DNA of 64,000 nucleotides from Streptomyces sp. Ru72 (lineage in GTDB: Bacteria > Actinomycetota > Actinomycetes > Streptomycetales > Streptomycetaceae): positions 62,001 to 126,000 of the forward strand of contig NZ_PQSR01000008.1 in assembly GCF_002920635.1 (NCBI RefSeq), given 5' to 3'. This document shows, piece by piece, positions 45,388 to 55,300 of this stretch. Below the pieces are notes generated by a model. The model did not search any database. It saw only the letters and a program-made list of their open reading frames with translations, and was not told where the DNA came from. Each line of letters opens with the position of its first letter. The first letter of the stretch is position 1. A program made the position numbers and the translations under genes.

Positions 45388-46683
45388 CTACCAGCGGGGC
45401 ACCGTCGGCGTCACCCACCCCGGGTCCGCGACCCGCATCGCCGCCGCGTCGTCGCGGTCGCGAAGGCCGCCGTCGTCGGCGAGCCAGCGCTCGTGCAGCG
45501 CGGCCAGCCGATCGCGGTCCAGTGTGACGCCGAGCCCGGGCGCGTCGGGGACGGCGACCCGGCCGCCGGTGAAGGCGATGCGCTCGGTGATGACGTCCTC
45601 GGACTGCCACGGGTAGTGGGTGTCGCAGGCGTGGTGCAGACCCGGCACCGTGGAGGCGACATGGGTCATCGCGGCCAGCGAGATACCGAGGTGGGTGTTG
45701 GAGTGCATGGACACCCCGACTCCGAACGCGCGGCAGATCGCGGCCAGTTCGCGCGTGTTGCGCAGCCCGCCCCAGTAGTGGTGGTCGGAGAGCACCACCT
45801 GCACGGCGCCCCGAGTGAACGCCTCCTTGATCTCGCCGAACGTGGTCACGCACATGTTGGTGGCGAGCGGCACCCCGGTCCGCGCGGCGACCTCCGCCAT
45901 GGCGGGTGTGCCGAGGGCCGGGTCCTCCAGGTACTCGAGCACGTCGCGCAGTTCCTCGGCCACCTTCACCGAGGTCTCCACCGACCAGGCACCGTTGGGG
46001 TCCAGGCGCAGCGGATGCCCGGGGAACGCCTCCGCGAGCGCGCGGATCGCGGCGATCTCCTGGTCCGGCGGGAAGACCCCGCCCTTGAGCTTGAAGGACG
46101 TGAAGCCGTGCCGCTCCTTGAACCTGCGCGCCTGGGCGACGACCCCCGCCGGGTCGAGTGCGGCACCCCAGTCGTCCTGCTCGCCCGCCACGCCCTCGGG
46201 GTGAGCGGCGTACTTGTAGAACAGGTACGCGCTGTACTCGACCTCGTCGCGCAGCTTGCCGCCGAGCAGCGCGTGCACGGGCAGGCCGAGCGCCTTGCCG
46301 AGCGCGTCGAGGCAGGCGACCTCGAAGGCGGAGAGGACGGACAGGCGCAGCTTGTCGCCGGTCTGGACGCCGCGCAGCCCGCCGACGTCGAGCCGGTCGG
46401 AGGCCCGGGCGCCGTCGACGGCCACCTCCTCCGCGAGCGTGAACAGGACGTTCAGGTCGGACACCTGACGGCCCACCAGCTTGTCGGCGAGGGGCCGGGC
46501 GAGTTCCAGGTACTTGGTGTCGCCGTAGGTCTCGCCGACGCCGCTGGTGCCGTCGGCCGTCACCACCTCCACGATCAGCCTGGGCGTGTACGGCTGGTGG
46601 ACGCCCTGGGTGTTCAGCAGGGGCGGGTCGGCGACCAGGATCGGGGTCAGCCGTACCTCGGAGACGGTCAGGTCGCGGCTCAC
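45388..46683 (-). CDS. gudD: Glucarate dehydratase
   Basis: A 431-residue enolase-superfamily enzyme that removes water from D-glucarate to give 5-dehydro-4-deoxy-D-glucarate. GVGETYGDTKYLELARPLAD opens the capping domain. SFKLKGGVFPPDQEI holds the Lys-x-Lys catalytic pair, and LRLDPNGAWSVETSVK, LEYLEDPALG and NMCVTTFGEIKEA supply the metal ligands. LSDHHYWGGLRN and MHSNTHLGISLAA contain the catalytic Asp/His dyad. The GTG at 46683 overlaps the kdgD stop by 4 nt, so the two pathway enzymes are translationally coupled. Confidence 0.93.
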   Translation of the reverse strand: MSRDLTVSEVRLTPILVADPPLLNTQGVHQPYTPRLIVEVVTADGTSGVGETYGDTKYLELARPLADKLVGRQVSDLNVLFTLAEEVAVDGARASDRLDVGGLRGVQTGDKLRLSVLSAFEVACLDALGKALGLPVHALLGGKLRDEVEYSAYLFYKYAAHPEGVAGEQDDWGAALDPAGVVAQARRFKERHGFTSFKLKGGVFPPDQEIAAIRALAEAFPGHPLRLDPNGAWSVETSVKVAEELRDVLEYLEDPALGTPAMAEVAARTGVPLATNMCVTTFGEIKEAFTRGAVQVVLSDHHYWGGLRNTRELAAICRAFGVGVSMHSNTHLGISLAAMTHVASTVPGLHHACDTHYPWQSEDVITERIAFTGGRVAVPDAPGLGVTLDRDRLAALHERWLADDGGLRDRDDAAAMRVADPGWVTPTVPRW

Positions 46684-47627
46684 AGGGCGGCTCCTACGAG
46701 GTCGAGTCCGGTGGTCAGCAGGTCCTTCAGGTCGGCCAGATCGGCGGCGGACGGCTCGGTGAGCGGGGCGCGCACCGGTCCCACCGGGCGGCCGCGCAGC
46801 CGGGCGGCGGCCTTGACCAGCGACACGGCGTATCCGGGCACCCGGTCGCGCAGGTCGACGAACGGGACGTAGAAGTCGCGCAGCAGCTTGTCCACCGTCG
46901 CGTCGTCCCCGGCGCGCAGCGCGGTGAAGAAGGCGCCCGCGATCTCGGGGGCGAAGGCGTGGACGGCGGAGGAGTAGGCGGGTACGCCCACAGCGGCGTA
47001 CGCGCGGGCCTGGACCTCCGCGGTGGCGGCGCCGTTGAAGAACAGGAAGCCCTCGGGCGCGGCGAGGGTGAGCCGTTGCAGCCGGTCGAGGTCGCTGTGG
47101 CCGTCCTTGAGGCCGATGACGCCGGGGATCTCGGTGATGCGCCGGAACGCCCGCAGTCCGTAGTCGACCTGACCGCGCTGGTAGGCGATCAGCGGCAGCC
47201 GGGTGCGGGCGGCGATGTGCTCGAGCTGGGCTACGAGCCCGTCCTGCGGGGCCGCGACCAGGTAGTGCGGCAGGACGAGCAGCGCGTCGGCGCCCGCGTC
47301 CTCGGCGATCCGCGCGAACCGCACGGCCTGCGCCCAGCCGTGTCCGACGCCGGCGACGACGGGCACGGCACCTCCGGCGGCCTCCACCGCCGCGGCGACG
47401 ACCTGCCCGTACTCGTCCTCGTCCAGCGAGAAGAACTCACCGGTGCCGCAGGCGGGGAAGACGGCGCCGGGGCCGGTGGCGAGCTGGGCCGCGACATGGG
47501 CGCGGAAGCCGTCGAGGTCGAGAGAGCCGTCGTCGTGGAAGCTCGTGAGCGGGAATGACAGGATCCCGCGCGCCATACCGTCCCGCAGCCGCCGTGCCAC
47601 GGCCTCCGTGTCCGAACCGCCGCTCAC
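46680..47627 (-). CDS. kdgD: 5-Dehydro-4-deoxyglucarate dehydratase
   Basis: A 315-residue member of the DapA superfamily. It decarboxylates and dehydrates 5-dehydro-4-deoxyglucarate to 2-oxoglutarate semialdehyde and CO2. DGMARGILSFPLTSFHDDGS starts the barrel. FPACGTGEFFSLDEDEYGQV is the characteristic loop, LPLIAYQRGQVDYG contains the catalytic tyrosine, and VIGLKDGHSDLDRLQ the Schiff-base lysine. It is the first gene of the glucarate operon, and its starting GTG at 47627 lies 127 nt from the divergent IclR gene. Confidence 0.92.
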   Translation of the reverse strand: MSGGSDTEAVARRLRDGMARGILSFPLTSFHDDGSLDLDGFRAHVAAQLATGPGAVFPACGTGEFFSLDEDEYGQVVAAAVEAAGGAVPVVAGVGHGWAQAVRFARIAEDAGADALLVLPHYLVAAPQDGLVAQLEHIAARTRLPLIAYQRGQVDYGLRAFRRITEIPGVIGLKDGHSDLDRLQRLTLAAPEGFLFFNGAATAEVQARAYAAVGVPAYSSAVHAFAPEIAGAFFTALRAGDDATVDKLLRDFYVPFVDLRDRVPGYAVSLVKAAARLRGRPVGPVRAPLTEPSAADLADLKDLLTTGLDLVGAAL

Positions 47628-47651
47628 CCTGGTCGTCTCCCTGGCTAGATG

Positions 47652-47671
47652 TCATCCACGTATGAAGATGA
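47652..47671. promoter_or_regulatory. Inverted repeat in the kdgD promoter
   Basis: TCATC and GATGA arms separated by 10 bp (centre spacing 15 bp), inside the kdgD upstream region, ~25-44 nt before its start. It is a candidate IclR-type operator for the divergent regulator. Confidence 0.5.
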
Positions 47672-47710
47672 AGGTTAGATACGCGAACAGAGGCCGTCAA
47701 TGCCCCGGAG

Positions 47711-47728
47711 TGCGGCAGGAGTGCCGCA
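47711..47728. promoter_or_regulatory. Inverted repeat upstream of the IclR regulator gene
   Basis: TGCGGCA-GGAG-TGCCGCA: perfect 7-bp arms with a 4-bp spacer, 26 nt before the IclR start. It is either an autoregulatory operator or a hairpin in the leader. Confidence 0.55.
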
Positions 47729-47753
47729 CCGCCCGCCGCATTACCATCGCCGC

Positions 47754-48536
47754 ATGTCCGACACAGGGGGCGTCCGCGAGGTCAAGTCGGCCGCACGCAC
47801 GGTGGAGCTGCTCGAGGTGCTCGCCGCGCGCGGCGACCGTCCGGCACGTCTGCAGGAGCTGGCCGACGAGCTCGGCGTACCGCGCAGCTCGATGTACGCC
47901 CTGCTGCAGACCCTGATCTCACGGGGCTGGGTGCGGACGGACGTCACCGGCTCGCTGTACGGCATCGGCATCCACGCGCTGCTGACGGGCACGGGCTACC
48001 TGGATTCCGACCCGCGCGTGCGCATCGTCCGCCCCTACCTGGACGAGGCGTCGGAGGCGCTCGGCGAGACGATCCACCTGGGACGGCTGGACGGCAGGGA
48101 CGTGGCGTATCTGGCGACGCGCGAGTCGCACGAATACCTGCGCACGATCAGCCGCGTGGGCCGGCGACTGCCCGCGCATGCGGGCGCGCTCGGCAAGGCA
48201 CTGCTGGCGCAGCAGCCGGACGAGGCGGTGCCGCAGGGGCCGTTCGAGCCCCTGACCGCGAACACGCACACGACGCGGGAGTCCCTGCTGGCGGACCTCG
48301 CCGCCACGCGCGAGCGGGGCTATTCCATCGACCGGGAGGAGAGCGTCGTCGGCATCGCGGGCTTCGGCTTCGCCCTGCGCTACGACACCCCGGCACAGGA
48401 CGCCATCAGCTGCTCGGTACCGGTGGCCCGGCTGACGCCGAGTCACGAGGAGCGGATCGTCGCGGTGATGCGGGAGATCCGGGCCAGGATCGAAGGTGTC
48501 ACGGTGGGCGGCGCGGGCGCTCCGCACTGGCGCTGA
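47754..48536 (+). CDS. IclR-family regulator of the glucarate operon
   Basis: 260 residues. The N-terminal winged helix spans about residues 10-70: VKSAARTVELLEVLAARGDR, LQELADELGVPRSSMYALLQ and TLISRGWVRTD. The IclR effector domain follows, with VRPYLDEASEALGETIHLGR, RRLPAHAGALGKALLA (conserved HASALGKA-like motif), and GYSIDREESVVGIAGFGFAL. The ATG at 47754 is chosen where homology begins. It is divergent from kdgD-gudD-kinase; IclR proteins commonly repress such sugar-acid genes until the substrate or an intermediate binds. Confidence 0.9.
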   Translation: MSDTGGVREVKSAARTVELLEVLAARGDRPARLQELADELGVPRSSMYALLQTLISRGWVRTDVTGSLYGIGIHALLTGTGYLDSDPRVRIVRPYLDEASEALGETIHLGRLDGRDVAYLATRESHEYLRTISRVGRRLPAHAGALGKALLAQQPDEAVPQGPFEPLTANTHTTRESLLADLAATRERGYSIDREESVVGIAGFGFALRYDTPAQDAISCSVPVARLTPSHEERIVAVMREIRARIEGVTVGGAGAPHWR

Positions 48537-48597
48537 GGGCTACGGACGACAAACAGAGCAGCAACTACTACCCGACCTCCCCTGAGCCAAACTCGAA

Positions 48598-48611
48598 GTG
48601 ACTCACATCAC
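48598..48611. promoter_or_regulatory. CRP-like site upstream of MFS gene
   Basis: GTGA-CTCACA-TCAC matches the spaced dyad of cAMP-receptor-type regulators (GTGA-N6-TCAC). It lies ~128 nt before the MFS start, in the 202-bp intergenic region. The match is short and may be chance. Confidence 0.35.
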
Positions 48612-48738
48612 ACATTCTCCGCTTCTTCTCGAACCGCGTGCTTGATACAAATTCCCTGCACGTTCCTGTCGTTCGACGGACGGCGCCCCACCCCCCTTTT
48701 TTTTCTGAGCCGCTCTTCTCGCACGCCCTGGAACGCCC

Positions 48739-49989
48739 GTGTCCCCCCGCACCGCCCCGCCCTGGCCTCTCGTCGCCCTTTTCACGGCCGGGTACCTGGC
48801 CTCCTACCTGCTGCCCACCACCGTCGGCAGGCTCGACTCCGGTCTTCCACTCTCCGCCACCGAGGCCGGTTCCATCGGCAGTGCCCTTCTGCTGAGTTCG
48901 GCCACCGCCGGGTTCCTGCTCGCCGCGCACGTCCGGCGCATCGGCCCCCGCCGCCTCGCCCGCGCCGGGCTCCTGTGCGCCGCCGCCGGCTACGGCACGG
49001 CCGCGCTGAGCCACAGCATCCCCGTGGTCGTCGCGGGGGCGGTCCTCGGCGGATTCGGCTCGGGGACGGTCACCACCGTCGCCGCAACCGGCATCGCAGC
49101 CCAGCCGGACCCCCACCGCGCCTCCACGCTCGGCCTGCTCGGGGTGTCCGCGCTGGCCGGTGCCGTCTATCTGACGGTCCCTCACCTCGGCCCCGGCCAC
49201 GGCCTGCCGCTCGCCGCGATCGCCCTCACCGCGCTGCTGGTGTGGCCCGCGACCGGTCGCCTCACCTCCGACGGCCCGGCCACCGAGGCCACCCTCGAGG
49301 GCGGCCGGCTGCCGCATCCGCGCTCGGGGCTGGTCCTGGCCGTCGGCATCCTGTGCTGGTCCCTCGCCCAGAACTCCCTGTGGGGCGTCAGCGGGCGCAT
49401 CGGCCTCACCCAGGCGCACCTGACGGAGGTCACCGTCGGCGCCGTCTTCGCGGTCGCGCTCGGCGCCGGGCTGCTCGGCGTGCTGGGCGCGGGCGCGCTC
49501 GGCCCGCGCCTCGGCCGTGCCGTGCCCATCGGCGCGGGCACCGCGCTCATCGCCGGCTGCATCGCGGTCAGCGCGTCCGCCACCGGGCTCGGTACCTTCG
49601 CCACCGGCGAGATCGCCTGGAACACGCTCTACCCGATCGTGCTGTCGTATCTGATCGGCCTGGCCGCCTCCCTCGACGGGCGCGGCCGGTGGGCCGTCCT
49701 CGTCGGCTCCGCGTCCTCGCTCGGCACGGCGGCGGGCCCTCTGACCGGCAGTGTGCTGTCCGCGCAGGCGGGCTTCCCCGCGATGGGCGCGATCCTCGCC
49801 GCCGGGCTGCTCGCCATCGCGTGCCCGCTGACCGCGGTCGCCCTGCGCACCGGGGGCCGCACGCCGCGGCCGGCGCCGGTGCGCCGGGGCTGGGGATCCT
49901 CCCCGCTCGAAGGGCTCGGGGGCGGCGCACCGGTCGTGGACGTACCCGACGCCTACGAGAACGTGTACGCGTCCACCTCGGCGAGGTAG
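48739..49989 (+). CDS. MFS transporter
   Basis: 416 residues with about 11-12 hydrophobic segments (PPWPLVALFTAGYLASYLLP, SIGSALLLSSATAGFLLAAH, VVVAGAVLGGFGSGTVTTVA and others). The usual motif A is weak (HVRRIGPRRLARAGLL). Substrate unknown. The GTG at 48739 is the start. The last ~35 residues (GWGSSPLEGLGGGAPVVD onward) are not membrane-like; their DNA (GGGATCCTCCCCGCTCGAAG) resembles intergenic repeat sequence, and the gene ends 37 nt inside the convergent deaminase gene. The original stop may have been lost. Confidence 0.82.
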   Translation: MSPRTAPPWPLVALFTAGYLASYLLPTTVGRLDSGLPLSATEAGSIGSALLLSSATAGFLLAAHVRRIGPRRLARAGLLCAAAGYGTAALSHSIPVVVAGAVLGGFGSGTVTTVAATGIAAQPDPHRASTLGLLGVSALAGAVYLTVPHLGPGHGLPLAAIALTALLVWPATGRLTSDGPATEATLEGGRLPHPRSGLVLAVGILCWSLAQNSLWGVSGRIGLTQAHLTEVTVGAVFAVALGAGLLGVLGAGALGPRLGRAVPIGAGTALIAGCIAVSASATGLGTFATGEIAWNTLYPIVLSYLIGLAASLDGRGRWAVLVGSASSLGTAAGPLTGSVLSAQAGFPAMGAILAAGLLAIACPLTAVALRTGGRTPRPAPVRRGWGSSPLEGLGGGAPVVDVPDAYENVYASTSAR

Positions 49990-50945
49990 CGCGCCCGCCG
50001 CTCCTCGTCGTGCTCCAGGAAGGACGCGAGGAAGGAGTTGCGGGCCAGTTCGCGCAGCCGCTCCTCACCGAGCCCCAGGGACGTGCGGACGGCGTCGAAG
50101 TTGTCGCCGGCGTAGCCGCCGAAGTAGGCGGGGTCGTCGGAGTTGACGGTGCACAGCAGCCCGGCGTCGAGCATGGCCGGCAGGGGGTGGTCCGCCAGGA
50201 CGTCGACGGCTCGCAGGCGGACGTTCGACAGGGGGCACAGGGTCAGCGGGATCCGCTCCCTCACGAGCCGCTCGACCAGCGCCGGGTCTTCCATGCATCG
50301 CAGCCCGTGGTCGACGCGCTCGACACCGAGCACGTCGAGGGCCTCGGTGATGTACTCCGGCGGCCCCTCCTCACCTGCGTGCGCCACGCGCCTGAGGCCC
50401 AGGGCGGCGGCGGCCTCGTACACCTCGCGGAACGTGACCGGCGGGTGTCCGACCTCGGCGGAGTCGAGACCGACGCCGGTGATCCGGTCGAGGTACGGCC
50501 GCGCCGCTTCCAGGGTCTGCATCGCCGACTCCGCGGACTCGTCGCGCAGGAAGCACATGATCAGCTGGGTCGACACGCCGTGGTTCCGCTCGCTGTGGCC
50601 GAGCGCGCGCCACAGCCCCTCCACCACCGTGCCCATGTCCACGCCGCGGGCCGTGTGGGCCTGCGGGTCGAAGAAGATCTCGGCGTGCCTCACGCCCTGC
50701 GCGGCGGCGCGCCCGAGGTAGGCGTTGGCGAGGTCTTCGAAGTCCTGCTCGGTGCGCAGGACGGCCATCAGCTCGTAGTACAGGTTCAGGAAGGACTGGA
50801 GGTCCTCGAAGGCATAGGCCGCGCGCAGTGCGTCGGTGTCGGCGTAGGGCAGCTTCACGCCGTTGCGCGCGGCCAGCTCGAACGCCAGCTCGGGCTCCAG
50901 GGTGCCTTCGATATGGAGGTGCAGTTCGGCTTTCGGGAGGGGCAT
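49953..50945 (-). CDS. add: Adenosine/adenine deaminase
   Basis: A 330-residue TIM-barrel zinc deaminase. The metal ligands and active residues are in KAELHLHIEGTLEPE (HxH), RRVAHAGEEGPPEYI (catalytic HAGE), VERVDHGLRCMEDPALVERL (H), and LLCTVNSDDPAYFGG (SDDP). The motif EIFFDPQAHTARGV is that of the Aah1-type adenine deaminase subgroup, so adenine rather than adenosine may be the true substrate. The usual annotation in relatives is adenosine deaminase. The ATG at 50945 is the start. It functions in purine salvage. Confidence 0.88.
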   Translation of the reverse strand: MPLPKAELHLHIEGTLEPELAFELAARNGVKLPYADTDALRAAYAFEDLQSFLNLYYELMAVLRTEQDFEDLANAYLGRAAAQGVRHAEIFFDPQAHTARGVDMGTVVEGLWRALGHSERNHGVSTQLIMCFLRDESAESAMQTLEAARPYLDRITGVGLDSAEVGHPPVTFREVYEAAAALGLRRVAHAGEEGPPEYITEALDVLGVERVDHGLRCMEDPALVERLVRERIPLTLCPLSNVRLRAVDVLADHPLPAMLDAGLLCTVNSDDPAYFGGYAGDNFDAVRTSLGLGEERLRELARNSFLASFLEHDEERRARYLAEVDAYTFS

Positions 50946-50965
50946 CGAAGCATCGTACGGGTGTT

Positions 50966-51871
50966 TTATCGCCGTTTCGGAACCGGCACCCGCATGAGGT
51001 CGTGCGCCACGGTCAACTCCCCCTCGAACCCGGCGTCCCGGGCCTGTCGTTCGAACTCGTCGGGCTCGGTGTAGCGCTGGCTGAAGTGGGTCAGGACGAG
51101 ATGCCGCACCCCCGCGTCGGCGGCGACACGTCCGGCCTGCCCGGCCGTCAGATGCCCGTGCTCCTCGGCGAGTCGGGCATCCTCGTCCAGGAAGGTCGAC
51201 TCGATGACGAGCATGTCGCAGCCGTCGGCGAGGGCGTGGACGCCGTCGCAGAGCCGGGTGTCCATGACGAACGCGAACCGCTGCCCGCGCCGCACCTCGC
51301 TGACCTCCTCCAGCGACACACCGCCGAGGGATCCCTCCCGCTGGATCCGCCCGACGTCGGGGCCCTTGATGCCGTGGGCCGCGAGCCGTCCGGGCAGCAT
51401 GCGGCGCCCGTCCGGCTCGATGATCCGGTAGCCGTAGGACTCGACCGGGTGGGAGAGCCGGCGGGCCTGAAGCGTGTACGCGGCAGTCACGGCGAGGGGC
51501 CCGTCCGTGTCGACCGGCGCCTCGGTCAGGGCGACGGTCTCGCGGTACGCCGTCGCGTACCGCAGGCGCTCGAAGAACCGACGGCCCGACCTCGGGTAGT
51601 GCGCGGTGATCTCGTGCGGCACCTGGTCGAGGTTGATGCGCTGGATGACACCGGCGAGACCCAGCGAGTGGTCGCCGTGGAAGTGGGTGACGCAGATCCG
51701 GTGCAGGTCGTGGGCGGCCACCCCGGCGCGCAGCATCTGCCGCTGGGTGCCCTCGCCGGGGTCGAAGAGGATGCCCTCGCCGTCCCAGCGCAGCAGGTAG
51801 CCGTTGTGGTTGCGGTGCCGGGTCGGGACCTGGCTGGCGGTGCCCAGGACGACCAGTTCGCGTACGGACAC
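50966..51871 (-). CDS. rnz: Ribonuclease Z
   Basis: 301 residues. tRNA 3' processing endonuclease of the metallo-beta-lactamase fold that removes the 3' trailer. It starts [20 protein letters not shown], with [14 protein letters not shown]. The metal motif is [47 protein letters not shown] and [10 protein letters not shown] (exosite and metal region) follow, and [17 protein letters not shown] is the C-terminal ligand block. A GTG start at 51871 is used. It is followed 20 nt later by the deaminase gene. Confidence 0.94.
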   Translation of the reverse strand: MSVRELVVLGTASQVPTRHRNHNGYLLRWDGEGILFDPGEGTQRQMLRAGVAAHDLHRICVTHFHGDHSLGLAGVIQRINLDQVPHEITAHYPRSGRRFFERLRYATAYRETVALTEAPVDTDGPLAVTAAYTLQARRLSHPVESYGYRIIEPDGRRMLPGRLAAHGIKGPDVGRIQREGSLGGVSLEEVSEVRRGQRFAFVMDTRLCDGVHALADGCDMLVIESTFLDEDARLAEEHGHLTAGQAGRVAADAGVRHLVLTHFSQRYTEPDEFERQARDAGFEGELTVAHDLMRVPVPKRR

Positions 51872-51877
51872 GGCGCC

Positions 51878-52231
51878 TTACCCGGGGGGCCACTGCAGGC
51901 CGCGGCCGCCCAGGACGTGGGCGTGCGCGTGCCAGACGGTCTGGCCGGCGCCGCTGCCGGTGTTGAAGACGACGCGGTAGCTGTCGAGCTTCTCCTGCGC
52001 GGCGACCTCTCCGGCCTCGCGGAGCACGTCGGCGGTGATGGCCGGTTCGGCGGCGGCGAGGGCGGCGATGTCCCGGTGGTGCACCCGGGGGATGACCAGC
52101 ACATGGGTCGGCGCCTGGGGGTTGATGTCCTGGAAGGCGACGGTGGTGTCGGTCTCCCGGACGATCGTCGCCGGGATCTGCCCCGCGACGATCTTGCAGA
52201 ACAGGCAGTCGTCCTGCGGCTCTCCCGCCAT
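51878..52231 (-). CDS. HIT-family hydrolase
   Basis: A 117-residue histidine-triad protein of the Hint type that hydrolyses nucleoside phosphoramidates. DCLFCKIVAGQIPATIV starts with a CxxC-like pair. VAFQDINPQAPTHVLVIPRV follows, and the catalytic triad is TVWHAHAHVLGGR (HxHxH). The ATG at 52231 is the start. It lies 6 nt upstream of rnz on the same strand, a pairing seen across actinobacteria. Its role could be quality control of adenylylated products. Confidence 0.95.
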   Translation of the reverse strand: MAGEPQDDCLFCKIVAGQIPATIVRETDTTVAFQDINPQAPTHVLVIPRVHHRDIAALAAAEPAITADVLREAGEVAAQEKLDSYRVVFNTGSGAGQTVWHAHAHVLGGRGLQWPPG

Positions 52232-52278
52232 GCGTGCCTCCTCACACGGACTGATCACTACGACGCATGCTATCGGCA

Positions 52279-52318
52279 CTCTCTCCCCGCCCGCCCCGGA
52301 AGGCGGGCGGGGGGAGAG
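52279..52318 (-). terminator. Hairpin after the tricorn-type protease gene
   Basis: CTCTCCCCGCCCGCC and GGCGGGCGGGGGGAGAG pair over 15 bp with two extra G residues, around a short loop (CCGGAA). It lies 34-73 bp after the protease stop. A second GC-rich inverted segment follows. Confidence 0.75.
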
Positions 52319-52351
52319 CGTCCGCCCGCCCTTCCGGGGCGGGGCGGCGGA

Positions 52352-55300
52352 TCACAGTTCCGGCAGCTCCGGGGGCTGCTTCGCCGGACGTTCCTCCAGT
52401 GCCGCCAGTGCCAGGCGGATCGCCTCGTCCAACTGCGCGTCGCGGCCCGCCGCGTGGTCCTGGGGGGCCTGGACCACCTCGACGTCGGGATCGACGCCGC
52501 GGTTCTCCACCTCCCACCCGTACCCCTCCATCCAGAAGGCGTACTTGGGCTGGGTCACCAGCGTGCCGTCGACCAGCCGGTACTTGCTGTCGATCCCGAT
52601 GACACCGCCCCACGTCCGCGTCCCGACCACCGGGCCGATGCCGAGCGCCTTGATCGCCGCGTTGACGATGTCGCCGTCCGAGCCGGAGAACTCGTTGGCG
52701 ACCGCGACGACGGGCCCGCGCGGCGCGTCCTCCGGGTAGCTGTACGGCCGCAGCCCGCGCGGCACGTCCCAGCCCACGATCCGCCGCGCCAGCTTCTCCA
52801 CGACCAGCTGGGAGGTGTGGCCGCCCCTGTTCTCCCGGACGTCCACCACCAGGCCCTCCCGCGCGACCTCGATCCGCAGGTCACGGTGGAGCTGCGCCCA
52901 TCCGGAGCCCACCATGTCCGGCACGTGCAGATACCCGAGCCGCCCGCCCGACCTCTCGTGCACGTAGGCCCGCCGGTCCGCCACCCACGCGTGGTACCTG
53001 AGCGGCTCCTCGTCGGCGATCGGGACGACGACGGCGTACCGGAGATCGCCCCCGCCCGCCGGCGAGACCGTCAGCTCCACCGGTCTGCCGGCCGTCCCCA
53101 CCAGCAACGGCCCGGGCCCGGTCACCGGGTCCACCGGCCGCCCGCCGACCGCGACGATCGCGTCACCGGCCCGTATCGCCACCCCGGGTGCGGCCAGCGG
53201 TGCCTGGGCGTCGGGGTCGGAGGTCTCCGAGGGCAGCACCCGGTCGACGCGCCAACTGCCGTCCGCATGCCGGGAGATGTCGGCGCCGAGCAGTCCCTGC
53301 CGCCGGTCCTGGCCGGGGCCGTAGCCGTGGGGAAGGACGTACGCGTGCGAGGTGCCCAACTCGCCCTGCACCTCCCACAGCAGGTCGACCAGGTCGTCGT
53401 GGGTGGCGACCCGCTCGAGCACCGGCCGGTACCGGGCCAGTACGCCGTCCCAGTCGACGCCGCCCAGGTCGGGCCGCCAGAAGTTGTCCCGCATGATCCG
53501 GCCGGTCTCGTCGAACATCTGTCGCCACTCGGCGGCCGGGTCGACTGTCTGCCGGATGCGCGACAGGTCGACGGTGATGTTCGCGTCGGAGTCGTCGTCG
53601 TTCGGGGCGCGCCGGTCGCTGGGGACGACCTTGAGCTTGCCGTCGGTCCACAGCAGCACCCGCTTGCCGTCGCCGGTGACCGAGAAGTGGTCGGCGTCCG
53701 AGGCCAGGTGCTCGATGCGCTGCTGGACGAGGTCGTACCGCTCCAGCTCGCTCCTGGGGTCGGGATCGTCGGGAGTGGCGCGTGAGGTGCCGAGGACGCC
53801 GCGCACCGGGTGCCGCAGCCACAGCACCCCGTCCTTGGCGGCGCGCAGCCCCGAGTAGCGCGCGGCCTCCACCGGGAACGGCACGATCCGGTCGGCCAGG
53901 CCCTCCAGGTCGACGCGGGTGGTCGGCGCGCCCTCGCTGTCGGGTGTCTCGTCCTTGTCGGGCGCCTCGAAGGGGCGGCCGTGCCGCTGCGGCCCGAACG
54001 GGGACGGGGTGGTCGCGGCGAGCGTGATCAGGTACGGCCGGGAGCCGCCCACGAAGGCGAGGTCGAAGACGTGGTCGTCGTACACCGGGTCGAAGGAGCG
54101 CGCCGAGAGGAACGCGAGATGCTTGCCGTCGAGGGTGAACGCGGGCGCGTAGTCCCGGAACCGCAGCGGGGTCGCCTCGGTCACCGAAAGGTCGGCCGTG
54201 TTGGCGAGTTTCAGGTGGCGCAGCGGGCGCGGCCCGGGGTGCGACCAGGCCAGCCACACCGAGTCGGGCGCGAAGACGAGCCCGCTGACCTCGCCGTCCT
54301 CGCTGCGGTCGACCTCGCGCACCTCGCCGCTGTCCCGCTCGACGAGCAGCACCCGCCCGTCGTGCGCGGCGACGGCCACCTTGCTGCCGTCGGGCGACAC
54401 CGCGAGCCCCAGCACCCGCCCGAGCTGCCCGGCGGCGAGCCGTCGCGGGACGGCGCCGGGAGCAAGGCCGGTGGCGGGCGCGAACTCCAGCGCGTCGTCG
54501 CCCTCCGCGTCCGTCACCCACACCACCCACTCCTCGCCGTCCGCGCGGAAGGTGTGCGGCAGCCGGGCGCGCACGCCGTGCTCGGCGGCGAGCGCGCGGG
54601 CGGGCCCCGAGCGGTGGGTCACCCAGTGGACGGCGCCGCGCACCGCGACGGCGCTGCCGCGCCCGGTGTGGTCGGGCGAGGCGGCCCCGAACCAGCGGGA
54701 GGCGTCGACCGGATACGGCTGGAGGTCCACGCGCTGCCCGCCGAGCCGGATGTCGAGCGGCCTCGGCTCGGCCCCGTCGAGGTCGTCGAGGATCCACAGC
54801 CGGCCGGCCGAGGAGTACACGACCCGGGTGCCGTCGGTGGCCGCCTGCCGGGCGTAGAAGCCGTCGAGGGGGGTGTGCCGTCGCAGGTCGGAGCCGTCGG
54901 CGAGCGACGAGTACAGCGCCCCGACGCCCTCGTGGTCACTGAGGAAGGCGATGCGGTCCCCCACCCACGACGGGTACTCGATGTTGCCGTCCAGGTCCTC
55001 GTGCAGCCGTACGAACTCGCCGTTGTCCTCGCGGTCGATCCACAGCTTGCCGGCCGTGCCGCCCCGGTAACGCTTCCAGAGGGCGGCCTCGCGGGCCCCG
55101 GCGGACAGCAGCACGGTGTGCGGCCCGTACGCCACCTCGCCGACGGGCCCGTACGGCAGCGTGGTCGCCGGTCCCCCGTCGAGCGGTACGGCGTGCGCCC
55201 AGGTGCGGCGGAAGGACGCCTGGCCGACCGTGCTGAGCGCGAGCACGTCCCCGTCGGGGGTCCAGCCGCGCACCTGGGTCTTCACACTTCCCCAGTGGGT

